Of a stretch of DNA of 64,000 nt, positions 33,278 through 42,258 are shown piece by piece (the stretch's first letter is position 1; each line of letters opens with the position of its first letter). Source of the stretch: an uncultured Treponema sp. (lineage in GTDB: Bacteria; Spirochaetota; Spirochaetia; Treponematales; Treponemataceae). Made by a program: the position numbers and the translations under genes. Below the pieces are notes generated by a model. That model was given only the letters and a program-made list of their open reading frames with translations, was not told where the DNA came from and searched no databases. The DNA is taken from positions 20,225 to 84,224 of the forward strand of contig CAMVDX010000010.1 of the NCBI GenBank assembly GCA_947166355.1. Direction: 5' to 3'.

Positions 33278-33359
33278 GCAGGTTATGAAGCAGTCTCACG
33301 GTAAAGCTAACCCTAAGCAGGCAACAGAACTTCTTAATAAACATCTTGCAGCATTGTAA
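33278..33359 (+). pseudogene. Displaced second copy of the gatB 3' end
   Basis: The frame reads QVMKQSHGKANPKQATELLNKHLAAL then stop. Against the intact end of gatB there are eight silent codon changes and two amino-acid changes, so it diverged while still coding, probably in another lineage. Confidence 0.8.
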
Positions 33360-33435
33360 GTTGGTTTCGATACACCGCTAACGCGGCACTCAACCAACGG
33401 TGGTTGAGTAGGCCGAAGGCCGTATCGAAACCACC
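33360..33435. repeat. REP-like palindrome (TGGTTTCGATA type)
   Basis: TTGGTTTCGATACACCGC...GGTGGTTGAGTAGGCCGAAGGCCGTATCGAAACCACC, directly beside the gatB tail copy and before the convergent EAL gene. Confidence 0.8.
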
Positions 33436-33436
33436 A

Positions 33437-35683
33437 TTACGAATGCAGTTTAATAAACTGTACGAAGTCCTGTTCAGACAGCGGGCGGGAATAGAAGAAT
33501 CCTTGTGCCTGGTCGCATTCAATTGAGCGCAGAAAATCTCTTTGTGCCTGAGTTTCGACACCTTCAAAAACCGTCTGCTTATCAAGATTTTTGCTCAAAT
33601 CAATCAGAATATGAATGAACTTTTCTGATTTTTTATCAATACGCCCTTCTTCATCTGTAGAGGCATCCAGAAATTCCCGGTCAAACTTTAATACATCAAC
33701 TGGAATTTTTGTGAGCATATTAAGAGAAGATTCCCCGCTTCCAAAATCATCCATTGCAACTGTAAAGCCTTCTTTATGCAGTTTTTCTGTAATATCCTGA
33801 AGTGTAGTGTTATCCATTACGGAGCGTTCCAGAATTTCAAGCTGAATAAGATTTGCCGGAATAGAATATTTATTGAAAATTTCCATAAAGTCGTGCATGA
33901 ATTTTTCCGGGCGGTTATGATTACGTGACATATTTACAGAAATCGGTACAACCGGCTGTCCCTTTGAAAGTCTGCCCTGAATGAATTTAAAAACTTCTTC
34001 ATAAACATAATAGTCAAGCTTTGTGATAAAACCATTGCGTTCAAAAAGCGGAATGAATTTATCTGGTGTTAAAAGGCCGAACTTCGGACTGTTCCAGCGA
34101 ACAAGTGCTTCTGCTCCGACAATCTTATCATCTGCAAGCGATATTTTTGGCTGATACATTACAAAAAACTCTTTATCATCAAGAGCCTGCTGCATATGGC
34201 CTTCTATAAAGCGTTCTTCATTGATTTTTTCCAGAAGCTTGGAGTTATAAATTGAATATTGAGTTAAAAGATTGTCTTTTATAGTGCTTTTTGCAAAAGA
34301 GGCTTGACCTATAAGACTCTGGATTGTAGTTTTTTTAGAATTGTCGCCCGGCATATGAAAGGAAACACCAAATTTTGGGAAGAACGGAAGTTCATAGTTT
34401 TTCAGTTCTTCTGAAAATTCATTTATAACATCCTTAAAAGTAGCCATCGCTTTATGAACAGAAGAAATTTTAATAAGAACATAAAAGTGATCTGCAAAGC
34501 CTCTTCCTATAATTGCATGATAACCGCTTATAAAATTGTTTAAGGCCTTTGAATAATAAAGAATCAGTTTATCAGCTGCTTCTTCTCCATAATTCTGATT
34601 GATGAATTTGAAGCCACGTATATCTGCTTCTATAAGCATGAATTTTGCCTTTGGATAAGTTCTCATCATTTTTGCAGCTTCTTTTTCAAAACGCTGTCTT
34701 GTCCAAAGATTTGTAAGAGGATCATATACAGTAGCAATAATTTGCTTGCGCTGGAAAAAGTCCAGGACTTTTGCTTCTATAAATACAAGCAAAACAATTA
34801 TTAAAAATGAAATAATCACAAGCATTAGTTTTTGTCTTTTTTCAGGAGTGTAGATATTTTCAATATCTGTCATAGGAACTTTTATTGCAAGAGTCCAGCC
34901 AGTTTCAGGAATTCTGATTGTCATAAGATACATAAGATTTCCTGCATCATCAATTGTTTTCACAATGGTTGATTTTTTCTGTGCTATATCATGTGAGCCA
35001 GTACCTTTATATTCTTCGTTTTCAGGAGTGTAGGAATGTCCGATAACATCTTTACGCGGGTGAACCATAAAAATACCCTGCCTGTCACAAATCATAAAGG
35101 AATCTTTTGTTCCAAATTTTATTCCAAGAATTTTTTGGGCAAAACTGTCTGTTTTTACAGAGGCTCCGATTACTCCTATTAAGCGATTGTTATTATCATA
35201 AACTGCTTCTTCAACTGCAAAGGTCATTGCCTTTGTTCCGGGCAAATTTCCTAAATCACTAAAGTAATATTTTTGCTTTCCCAGTAACCCCGGATGCTTT
35301 TGAACATGCATTTTTACTTCAGCACCACTTGATAAAATTGCGTTTCCTTCTAAATCAACAAAATATATTCCAAGAAATGAATCATCCATTCTGTAAGAGT
35401 ATTTATGGAAGAAATCTTTTATAACTTCTTTGTTACCTTCGTTAAAAAATTCATCTGCATAAAAAGCATGCAATGAGCTCCTGTAGCTTGCAAGCTGAAG
35501 AGATACGATTTTCTGATAACCTTCTATTGTTTTTTCGAGACTTTCAAAATACTGTGATTCTGCTTTTTTTAAGAAATGATTAGTAAAAAGACTGGAAAGA
35601 GTAAGCACAATAAGCATGAATACAGAGGCTACAAGCAGTGTTGAGATTATTTTTGCTTTTTCGGGCGAAATTGATTTTTTCAC
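33437..35683 (-). CDS. Membrane c-di-GMP phosphodiesterase: dCache sensor, degenerate GGDEF, EAL
   Basis: The start is GTG 35683 with AAGGG upstream. 748 aa. Transmembrane helix (residues 12-34), extracytoplasmic dCache_1 sensor (about 40-280; 'FFVDLEG'-like, 'GVIGASV', 'DRQGIFMVHPRKDVIGHSY'), second helix near residue 290, GGDEF-fold domain with 'GRGFADHF' instead of GGDEF (inactive), then EAL with 'AEALVRW', 'VNMSR', 'LEILERS', 'MDDFGSGESS', 'LKFDREF', 'FEGVET', 'QGFFYSRPL'. Likely hydrolyses c-di-GMP in response to a small periplasmic ligand. Monocistronic. Confidence 0.93.
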   Translation of the reverse strand: MKKSISPEKAKIISTLLVASVFMLIVLTLSSLFTNHFLKKAESQYFESLEKTIEGYQKIVSLQLASYRSSLHAFYADEFFNEGNKEVIKDFFHKYSYRMDDSFLGIYFVDLEGNAILSSGAEVKMHVQKHPGLLGKQKYYFSDLGNLPGTKAMTFAVEEAVYDNNNRLIGVIGASVKTDSFAQKILGIKFGTKDSFMICDRQGIFMVHPRKDVIGHSYTPENEEYKGTGSHDIAQKKSTIVKTIDDAGNLMYLMTIRIPETGWTLAIKVPMTDIENIYTPEKRQKLMLVIISFLIIVLLVFIEAKVLDFFQRKQIIATVYDPLTNLWTRQRFEKEAAKMMRTYPKAKFMLIEADIRGFKFINQNYGEEAADKLILYYSKALNNFISGYHAIIGRGFADHFYVLIKISSVHKAMATFKDVINEFSEELKNYELPFFPKFGVSFHMPGDNSKKTTIQSLIGQASFAKSTIKDNLLTQYSIYNSKLLEKINEERFIEGHMQQALDDKEFFVMYQPKISLADDKIVGAEALVRWNSPKFGLLTPDKFIPLFERNGFITKLDYYVYEEVFKFIQGRLSKGQPVVPISVNMSRNHNRPEKFMHDFMEIFNKYSIPANLIQLEILERSVMDNTTLQDITEKLHKEGFTVAMDDFGSGESSLNMLTKIPVDVLKFDREFLDASTDEEGRIDKKSEKFIHILIDLSKNLDKQTVFEGVETQAQRDFLRSIECDQAQGFFYSRPLSEQDFVQFIKLHS

Positions 35684-35900
35684 TAAACCCTTTTCCGAAT
35701 ATTAAGATTTCCTTCCACCATTTAAAATCATAGCACAGTTTTAAATAAAGTCAAAAGAATATTTTTTTATATTATAGAAAAGATTGTATGTCTGCTAAAA
35801 AGGAATTGAGATGAAGAACTGCTCAAATATGCTTTATAAATGGCAATAAAGTTATGAAAAAATGGAATAAATATGCAGAAGAACTTGTTTTTAACTTTAA

Positions 35901-35933
35901 GAAAACGTTGTAGTTGACAATGAAAACGTTTTC
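35901..35933. promoter_or_regulatory. LacI-type operator pair around a TTGACA box upstream of the sugar ABC operon
   Basis: GAAAACGTTGTA (35901-35912) and the perfect palindrome GAAAACGTTTTC (35922-35933), centres 21 bp apart, about two helical turns. A TTGACA lies between them. The same box recurs before the GH94 gene at 39547. The regulator gene is not in the window. The rest of 35684-35900 shows no gene. Confidence 0.65.
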
Positions 35934-36001
35934 GCTTGAAAAAAAATGAAAAGTTAAACGATTAACTTGCTCAAATTTCACTGAAATTTGATATTTTTAT
36001 T

Positions 36002-36030
36002 TTGCAAATTCAATGTATTTGAGTTACAAT
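36002..36030 (+). promoter_or_regulatory. Probable promoter of the sugar-binding protein gene
   Basis: TTGCAA (36002-36007), 17-nt spacer, TACAAT (36025-36030), giving a leader of about 50 nt with AAGAGGAAAGG as ribosome binding site. Confidence 0.6.
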
Positions 36031-36086
36031 AATATTTGTTAGGGTGTATGCCCTATTAAAAAAAAACTTTACAAGAGGAAAGGAAA

Positions 36087-37412
36087 ATGAAAAAAATTCT
36101 TTCAGTTATTTGTGGCCTCGCAGTAGCAACTTCTTTGTTCGCTGCAAAGGCAAAGGCACCTGTAACAATCAATCTTTGGGCGTTTACAGATGAAATTCCA
36201 GGAATGGTTGAGAAGTGGAATGCTAATCATCCAGAAGTAAAAATTAATACTACTATCGTTGCTACAACAAACGGTGAGTATCAGCCAGCACTTAACACTG
36301 CTCTTATGAACGGTGAAGTTGATATCTATGCTGCTGAAGCTGCATTCATCTTGAAGTATGCTAAGGGCGATATGTCTGACTATGCTGCTTCATACAAAGA
36401 TCTTGGTATCAAGATTGACAAGGCAATCAAAGATGCTGATATCGCTTCTTATACAGTAGATATCGGTAAGAACCCTAAGGGACAGGTTGTAGGTCTTGGC
36501 TATCAGGCTACTGGTGGATGTTTCATCTATCGCCGCTCAATTGCTAAGAAAGTATTCGGTTCAGATGATCCAAAAACTGTACAGGCTGCTATCGGTGGTG
36601 GTTCACAGTCTTGGACAAAGTTCTGGCAGGCTGCTCAGAAATTGGCTGACAATGGTGTAGCAATCGTATCTGGTGACGGTGATATCTGGCACGCATATGA
36701 GAACTCTTCAGACAAGGGTTGGATTGTAGACGACAAGCTCTACATCGATCCAAAACGTGAAGCTTTCCTTGACGCTTCTAAACAGCTTACAGACAAGGGT
36801 TGGTCAAACGGTACACAGGACTGGACAGAAGCTTGGTATGCTGATATGCAGGGTAAGGGTCCAAAGCCAGTATTTGGTTTCTTCGGACCAGCTTGGCTCA
36901 TCAACTACGTAATGGCTGGAAACTCAGGTGGATCTAAAGTAGGTGAAGGTACATACGGTGACTGGGCTGTTTGTAACTCTCCAATCGGATTCTTCTGGGG
37001 TGGTACATGGGTACTCGCTTCTAAGAACGCTGCAAAAGACAAGAACAAGAAAGCTATCGTAAAAGAAATCATCGAGTGGATCACACTTGATACATCAAAC
37101 GATGGTCTTCTTTACAAGTGGGCTAACGGTACTTTGAATGGCGAAGGCGGAACAAAAGATACAGTTTCTTCTGGAGTTGTAATGAAGAAGTCTAACGGTA
37201 CTCTTGACTTCCTCGGTGGTCAGAACATGTTCGACTACTTCGTACCTGCTGGAGCTTATGCTAACGGTAAGAACCTCACACAGTATGATGAGGAAATCAA
37301 CCAGATTTGGCGTGACCAGGTTCGTGCTTATGCTAACGGACAGAAGTCAAAAGCTGATGCAATCAAAGACTTCAAGCAGACTGTAGCTGACAAAGTTGGT
37401 GTTGACCTCTAA
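36087..37412 (+). CDS. Sugar ABC transporter substrate-binding protein (family 1)
   Basis: 441-aa extracellular solute-binding protein of the carbohydrate (SBP_bac_1) family. Signal peptide MKKILSVICGLAVATSLFAA, then 'ITINLWAFTDEIPGMVEKWNANHPEVKIN', the usual opening. Trp/Asp-rich ligand region ('DGDIWHAYENSSDKGW'). Codon use is highly biased, as for an abundant protein. Upstream LacI-type operators and the GH94 phosphorylase 2.2 kb downstream point to a beta-linked disaccharide such as cellobiose as the substrate; this is inference. A terminator lies between this gene and the permeases. Confidence 0.92.
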   Translation: MKKILSVICGLAVATSLFAAKAKAPVTINLWAFTDEIPGMVEKWNANHPEVKINTTIVATTNGEYQPALNTALMNGEVDIYAAEAAFILKYAKGDMSDYAASYKDLGIKIDKAIKDADIASYTVDIGKNPKGQVVGLGYQATGGCFIYRRSIAKKVFGSDDPKTVQAAIGGGSQSWTKFWQAAQKLADNGVAIVSGDGDIWHAYENSSDKGWIVDDKLYIDPKREAFLDASKQLTDKGWSNGTQDWTEAWYADMQGKGPKPVFGFFGPAWLINYVMAGNSGGSKVGEGTYGDWAVCNSPIGFFWGGTWVLASKNAAKDKNKKAIVKEIIEWITLDTSNDGLLYKWANGTLNGEGGTKDTVSSGVVMKKSNGTLDFLGGQNMFDYFVPAGAYANGKNLTQYDEEINQIWRDQVRAYANGQKSKADAIKDFKQTVADKVGVDL

Positions 37413-37438
37413 TAGTCGGTAAACTAACTGCATAAAAT

Positions 37439-37467
37439 ATTAGGGCTGTCGAAAGGCAGCCCTAATT
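37439..37467 (+). terminator. Intercistronic terminator/attenuator after the sugar-binding protein
   Basis: ATTAGGGCTG / CAGCCCTAATTT with an 8-nt loop. It probably lets only part of the transcription proceed to the permeases. Confidence 0.8.
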
Positions 37468-37477
37468 TGTACAATGA

Positions 37478-37516
37478 CAATTAAGTTTGTCATTGTCCGG
37501 CTTACCGGACAATCTA
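37478..37516. repeat. REP-like palindrome before the first sugar permease
   Basis: TTTGTCATTGTCCGGCTTACCGGACAATCT. Its translation accounts for the spurious first residues (MSLSGLPDN) of the ORF-track version of the permease. Confidence 0.75.
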
Positions 37517-37570
37517 AAAAAGTACGGAATTTCTGATTATTTAATTAATTTATATTTGGGGTGTCCACTT

Positions 37571-38575
37571 ATGGGAAAAAATGCCATTAAGGAAAGAAAA
37601 CATAGTATCAGTTATGCTAGATATGGCTACTTCTTCTGCATTCCTTTTGTTATTGCATACTTAATCTTTTCTTTTTATCCAACATTATATACAATGATTA
37701 TTGGTTTTACAGACCTTAGAGGTGCGGGAAAAACAACCTGGCATTTCTTGAAGGGTAGTAAATTTTTTGAAAATTACAAAGCTATTTTGACAATGCCTAC
37801 ATTCCATATTGCATTGAGAAATACTGTAAAAATCTGGCTTTGTAACTTTATTCCACAGATGATTATGGCACTTTTGCTTTCTGCCTGGTTTACTAACCGC
37901 CGTGTTAAGATTCCTGGAGAGGGAGCATTTAAAGTACTTTTCTATATGCCAAACATTATTACAGCTGCTACAGTTGCAATTTTGTTCGGAACTCTTTTTG
38001 GTTATCCAATGGGACCTGTAAACGACTTGCTTACACGTTTCCATATTATCGATAAACCATTCTATTTCTTGAACAACAGAAAGGCTGCTCAGACTATTAT
38101 CATATTTATCCAGACCTGGCAGTGGTATGGTTATACAATGATTATTCTTATTTCTGGTGTTCTTGGTATTGACCCTGAAATCTTCGAAGCTGCTGACATT
38201 GATGGTGCAAACGGTTGGACTGTATTCTGGAAGATTACTATTCCAAGTATCAAAACTATCCTCCTGTTCACACTCGTAACTTCACTTATCGGTGGTTTGA
38301 ATATGTTCGATATTCCAAACCTTTTTGTTCCTAATAGTGGTCCTGATAACGCAACTCTTACAACAAGCGTTCTTATCAATGCAATGGCATTCAAGGGTAG
38401 TTACAGATATAACCGTGCTTCTGCCCTCAGTATGATTATGTTTATCATCATCGTAATTTGTTCTGCAATTATGTTCTACGCATTACGCGATAAAGATGAA
38501 GCAAGAATCAGAAAAGCTAAAAAGCAGCAGATTAAGGCCGCAAAACAGGCAGCTAAAGGAGTTGTAAATGAGTAG
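37571..38575 (+). CDS. Sugar ABC transporter permease, MalF-like subunit
   Basis: ATG 37571 is preferred over the track start (37487), which lies in a REP element; TTGGGGTG lies 8 nt before it and the protein then starts MGKNAIKERKHSI. 334 aa with six membrane segments, first one at 'YGYFFCIPFVIAYLIFSFYPTLYT', and the EAA loop 'EIFEAADIDGANGWTVFWKITIP'. Ends in a basic tail (KKQQIKAAKQAAKG). Overlaps the second permease by 8 nt. No ATPase gene is present in the operon, so a shared MsmK-like ATPase encoded elsewhere must energise it. Confidence 0.9.
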   Translation: MGKNAIKERKHSISYARYGYFFCIPFVIAYLIFSFYPTLYTMIIGFTDLRGAGKTTWHFLKGSKFFENYKAILTMPTFHIALRNTVKIWLCNFIPQMIMALLLSAWFTNRRVKIPGEGAFKVLFYMPNIITAATVAILFGTLFGYPMGPVNDLLTRFHIIDKPFYFLNNRKAAQTIIIFIQTWQWYGYTMIILISGVLGIDPEIFEAADIDGANGWTVFWKITIPSIKTILLFTLVTSLIGGLNMFDIPNLFVPNSGPDNATLTTSVLINAMAFKGSYRYNRASALSMIMFIIIVICSAIMFYALRDKDEARIRKAKKQQIKAAKQAAKGVVNE

Positions 38576-39413
38576 TCAGAATAGAAATATGCCAATCTTT
38601 AAGATTTTGGTATTAGTAATTTGTGTATTTCTTGCTATTTTGAGCTTGTTCCCGTTTGTTGTAATGATTATAAACTCAACCCGTTCAACAACTCAGATTC
38701 AGCAGCATGCAGTATCTTTGATTCCTTCTAAGTATTTTCTTAACAATATTAGAATTCTTACAGGAAAGTCATTTAATCCTGCAAAGGGTTTTATGAACTC
38801 AATTATCATTTCAGTTGGTGTTTGTGTTTGTTCTTTGTACTTCTCTACAATGACAGCTTATGCTCTTGTAATGTATGAATGGAAGCTCAAGAATGTATTC
38901 TTTGGTTTTATTATGGGTATTATGATGATTCCTGCAACTGTAACTATCATTGGATTCTTCCAGATGGTTTACAAGGTTCACATGACTAACCATTTAATAA
39001 CCTTGATTTTACCGGCAATAGCCTCCCCAAGTATGGTCTTCTTTATGCGTCAGTATATGAAGCCTGCTGTTTCAGTTTCTCTTGTTGAATCTGCACGTAT
39101 TGATGGTTCAAAAGAATTCTGGACATACAACGTGATTGTACTTCCAATCATGAAGCCGGCTATTGCTACTCAGGCAATCTTTACCTTCGTAACAAGCTGG
39201 AATGATTTGTTCCGTCCATCTGTAATTCTTACAAGTCAGAGCAAGTATACATTGCCAATTATGGTATCTCTCCTTAATGGTGATATTTACAAGCGCGAAC
39301 ATGGTGCTATTTACGTTGGTCTTACCCTTACAGCTTTGCCACTGATTATCGTGTACTTTATTCTTGCTAAGTACATTGTAGCCGGTGTTGCACTTGGTTC
39401 TGTAAAAGGTTAA
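38568..39413 (+). CDS. Sugar ABC transporter permease, MalG-like subunit
   Basis: 281 aa, six membrane segments, EAA-type loop 'ESARIDGSKEFWTYNVIVLPIMKPA' near residue 185 and 'FVTSWNDLFRP', typical of MalG-like permeases. Translationally coupled to the upstream permease by overlap. Followed by a strong terminator, after which the GH94 gene has its own promoter and operator. Confidence 0.92.
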   Translation: MSSQNRNMPIFKILVLVICVFLAILSLFPFVVMIINSTRSTTQIQQHAVSLIPSKYFLNNIRILTGKSFNPAKGFMNSIIISVGVCVCSLYFSTMTAYALVMYEWKLKNVFFGFIMGIMMIPATVTIIGFFQMVYKVHMTNHLITLILPAIASPSMVFFMRQYMKPAVSVSLVESARIDGSKEFWTYNVIVLPIMKPAIATQAIFTFVTSWNDLFRPSVILTSQSKYTLPIMVSLLNGDIYKREHGAIYVGLTLTALPLIIVYFILAKYIVAGVALGSVKG

Positions 39414-39431
39414 TTCTTTAATTAGAAATTC

Positions 39432-39470
39432 AAAAAGGCTGTCGGACTTATGTCTGGCAGCCTTTTTTTT
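39432..39470 (+). terminator. Terminator of the sugar permease genes
   Basis: AAAAAGGCTG / CAGCCTTTTTTTT stem, T-run built into the 3' arm. Confidence 0.88.
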
Positions 39471-39513
39471 GTCCTGTTCAATATTAATATAGTGTAAATC
39501 CTTTATGGACTTA

Positions 39514-39558
39514 TGGACAATCATAGGATAAACTTCTTATATTATAGAAAACGTTGTC
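39514..39558 (+). promoter_or_regulatory. GH94 promoter with LacI-type operator
   Basis: TGGACA (39514-39519), 18-nt spacer, TATATT (39538-39543), followed at once by GAAAACGTTGTC (39547-39558), the same box as upstream of the binding-protein gene. An operator over the start site is the classic place for repression. Confidence 0.6.
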
Positions 39559-39603
39559 GTAAAATAATACGACATAGGCTATAGGTAAGCCGAGGAAGGA
39601 TTA

Positions 39604-42030
39604 ATGAAATACGGTTATTTTGATGATGACAAGGCGGAATATGTTATTACCCGCCCGGATACTCCGACATCCTGGAGTAATTATCTTGGTTCTACAGTTT
39701 ACGGAGCTGTAATAACCAACAATGCCGGTGGCTATGGCTTTTACAAGTCTGGCGCACAGGGACGCTTTATGCGTTTACGTTTTAATTCCATTCCTATGGA
39801 TCAGCCGGGCCGTTATTTTTACCTTCGCGATCAGGATGATGGAGATTTCTGGTCTGCTTCATGGCAGCCGGTTGGAAAACCTCTTGATCAGTATAAGAGT
39901 GAATGCCGTCATGGTACTGCGTATACAATAATTACTTCTGAATACAAGGGCATTAAGAGTGAAACAAAATATTATGTTCCTCTCGGACAGAACTTTGAAT
40001 ACTGGCGCCTTAAGGTAACAAATACATCTGACAAAAAACGTAAAATCCGCGTATTCTCATACTGTGAATTTACTAATCAGTGGAATACAACTCAGGATCA
40101 GGTAAATCTTCAGTATTCTCTCTTTATTGTAAAAGGACAGAAAGTAGGGGATAACCTTCTTCGATATTCTATTCAGGATAATCTTTACATTCAGCACCCC
40201 GAATATGAGGTTGGCGGCGCTTATATGAGCGAGTGGGTTGCTCTTATTGGTACTCCTATGACAGGTTTTGATACAAGCCGCGAAGCCTTTATTGGAACTT
40301 ACGGTTCGTATGAACATCCTAAGGCTGTAGTTGACGGTGCATGTACTAACTCAGAAGCCTTTGGTGATAACTCTTGTGGTACTGTTCAGGGCGATTTGGA
40401 ACTTGAACCTGGCGAGACTAAAGAAATCATGCTGATGCTCGGTATTGATGATGCACTTGCTGTTGGTCAGAAGATTGTAAATGAGTTCGGTAATTTTAAG
40501 AAAGCTGATGAAGAATTTGAAAAGCTTGTTGCAGCATGGCATGCAAAGCTTGGTTCTTATAAAGCAATAACTCCAGATGAAGATATTAACCATACTGTAA
40601 ATGTATGGGGACTTTATAACTGTTTGATTACATTTGCCTGGAGCCGAGCTGCTTCTCTTGTTTACAATGGAGAGCGTGATGGTCTTGGTTACCGTGACTC
40701 TGTTCAGGATATTCTTGGTGTATCTGCTGCAATTCCGGAAGAAGCAGAAGAGCGCCTTGTTCGTATGATTTCTGGCCAGTGCCAGAATGGTGGTGCTGTT
40801 CCTGTAATTTCTAAGGATTTTAATGCAGGCCACGAAAAGGCTCCAAAGCCGGAAGAGTTCCGTTCTGACGACTGTGAATGGTTCTTTAACGCAGTTCCTT
40901 GCTATGTAGCCGAAAGCGGAAATTTTGACTTCTATAATAAAGTTGTTCCATATGCTGATGGCGGAGAAGCTACTGTTTATGGACACCTTAAGCGTGCACT
41001 TGAATTCAACCTTGAGAGAATGGGAAAAGATGGACTTCCTTGCGGCTTGCTTGCCGACTGGAACGACTGTCTTAAACTCGGCTACCACGGTGAATCTCTC
41101 TTCGTAGCCTTCCAGCTGCGCCTTGGTCTTACAACTTATGCTGACATAAGCGAACGTCTTGGAAAGAAAGATGAAGCTGCATGGGCTTTGAAGGAACGCG
41201 ATACTCTTGATGCAAATATTCAGAAGAAGTGCTGGGACGGCAAGTGGTTTATCTGGGCTGTAGGCGAGGATGGAACTGTTTACGGAACTCAGTCTATCGA
41301 AGAAGGTCAGATTTACTTTAATACTCAGGTTTGGGCTGTTATGTCTAGCGCCGCTACAGCTGAGCAGGCCCGCATTTGTATGGAATCTGTAAAGGAAAAG
41401 CTTGCTACTCCTTATGGTCTTATGCTTTGTGCTCCTCCATTTGTAAAGACAAGAAGTGATATTATGTCTTCTGTAGTATTCCTTCCTGGTATCAAGGAAA
41501 ATGCAGGTATCTTCAACCATACTCAGGGCTGGGGTGTAATTGCAGAAACTATGCTTGGAAACGGTGACCGTGCTTATGAGTACTGCAAGGCTTCTATTCC
41601 AGCTGCTTATAACGACAAGGCAGAAATCCGCCAGAGTGAGCCTTATGTAGTTGGTCAGACAACTTATTCTACATTCTCTAAGCGTCCTGGTAATACAAGA
41701 ACTTCATGGCTTTCAGGGGCTGGAACCTGGTCTTACTATGCAATTACTCAGTATATGCTTGGTATTAAACCTCAGTATGACGGACTTTTGATTGATCCGT
41801 GTATCAAACACGACTGGGACGGCTACACTGTAGAGCGCCGCTGGAGAAAGATGAATCTTCACATCGAAGTAAAGAATCCTCAGCACGTTTGCAAAGGTGT
41901 TGAGTACATCGAAGTAGATGGAAAGCGCATTGATGCTGCTGTAATTCCTGTAGATATGCTCCACGATGGTTCTGTAATCGTTGCTCATATGGGAGCGGAT
42001 GCTAAGTCGGTACCAATTGAAAGAGTGTAA
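39604..42030 (+). CDS. GH94 disaccharide phosphorylase (cellobiose phosphorylase-like)
   Basis: 808 aa, the length of cellobiose/chitobiose phosphorylases. Opening 'MKYGYFDDDKAEYVITRPDTP' and 'NNAGGYGFYKS' are GH94 hallmarks; the general acid Asp sits in 'GLLADWNDCLKLG' near residue 480, and 'HTQGWGVIAET' and 'RTSWLSGAGTWSY' lie in the catalytic (alpha/alpha)6 barrel. Phosphorolysis yields a sugar-1-phosphate plus a free sugar, saving ATP. It is cytosolic and fits the importer just upstream. Cellobiose is the first guess, but laminaribiose and N,N'-diacetylchitobiose enzymes share these motifs, so specificity is open. AGGAAGGA precedes the ATG. Confidence 0.88.
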   Translation: MKYGYFDDDKAEYVITRPDTPTSWSNYLGSTVYGAVITNNAGGYGFYKSGAQGRFMRLRFNSIPMDQPGRYFYLRDQDDGDFWSASWQPVGKPLDQYKSECRHGTAYTIITSEYKGIKSETKYYVPLGQNFEYWRLKVTNTSDKKRKIRVFSYCEFTNQWNTTQDQVNLQYSLFIVKGQKVGDNLLRYSIQDNLYIQHPEYEVGGAYMSEWVALIGTPMTGFDTSREAFIGTYGSYEHPKAVVDGACTNSEAFGDNSCGTVQGDLELEPGETKEIMLMLGIDDALAVGQKIVNEFGNFKKADEEFEKLVAAWHAKLGSYKAITPDEDINHTVNVWGLYNCLITFAWSRAASLVYNGERDGLGYRDSVQDILGVSAAIPEEAEERLVRMISGQCQNGGAVPVISKDFNAGHEKAPKPEEFRSDDCEWFFNAVPCYVAESGNFDFYNKVVPYADGGEATVYGHLKRALEFNLERMGKDGLPCGLLADWNDCLKLGYHGESLFVAFQLRLGLTTYADISERLGKKDEAAWALKERDTLDANIQKKCWDGKWFIWAVGEDGTVYGTQSIEEGQIYFNTQVWAVMSSAATAEQARICMESVKEKLATPYGLMLCAPPFVKTRSDIMSSVVFLPGIKENAGIFNHTQGWGVIAETMLGNGDRAYEYCKASIPAAYNDKAEIRQSEPYVVGQTTYSTFSKRPGNTRTSWLSGAGTWSYYAITQYMLGIKPQYDGLLIDPCIKHDWDGYTVERRWRKMNLHIEVKNPQHVCKGVEYIEVDGKRIDAAVIPVDMLHDGSVIVAHMGADAKSVPIERV

Positions 42031-42033
42031 ATA

Positions 42034-42192
42034 AAGATTGTCGGGTTAAGCCCGACAATGACTATGCAAACATGTCATTCCCGTGCTTGACACGGGAGTC
42101 TTTGTTTAGCAGCCCTCCGGGGCTGTTTTTTTGTCATCCTCGGACTTGCTCCGAATAATATTGTCATATTCGGGCTTGACCCGAATATCTTG
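42034..42192. repeat. Four REP-like palindromes after the GH94 gene
   Basis: 'AGATTGTCGGGTTAAGCCCGACAATGAC', 'GTCATTCCCGTGCTTGACACGGGAGTC', 'GTCATCCTCGGACTTGCTCCGAATAA' and 'GTCATATTCGGGCTTGACCCGAATATC' in a row, with an intrinsic terminator between the second and third. Confidence 0.8.
42110..42132 (+). terminator. GH94 terminator
   Basis: CAGCCC TCCGG GGGCTG hairpin followed by seven T. Confidence 0.85.
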
Positions 42193-42258
42193 AATTGACA
42201 AAGATATGTGTGGGTGAATAATATAAAATATACTTTTCAAAACAATGGGGTTTCTTCT

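Noticed and set aside
35789-35849. Mini-ORFs MSAKKELR and MKNCSNMLYKWQ, the latter with AAGGA upstream, before the sugar operon
   Set aside because: Too short to support as genes and more than 50 bp upstream of the operators and the best promoter; no attenuator structure linked to them.
40351-41520. 389-aa minus-strand ORF
   Set aside because: Antisense shadow of the GH94 gene; no family features.
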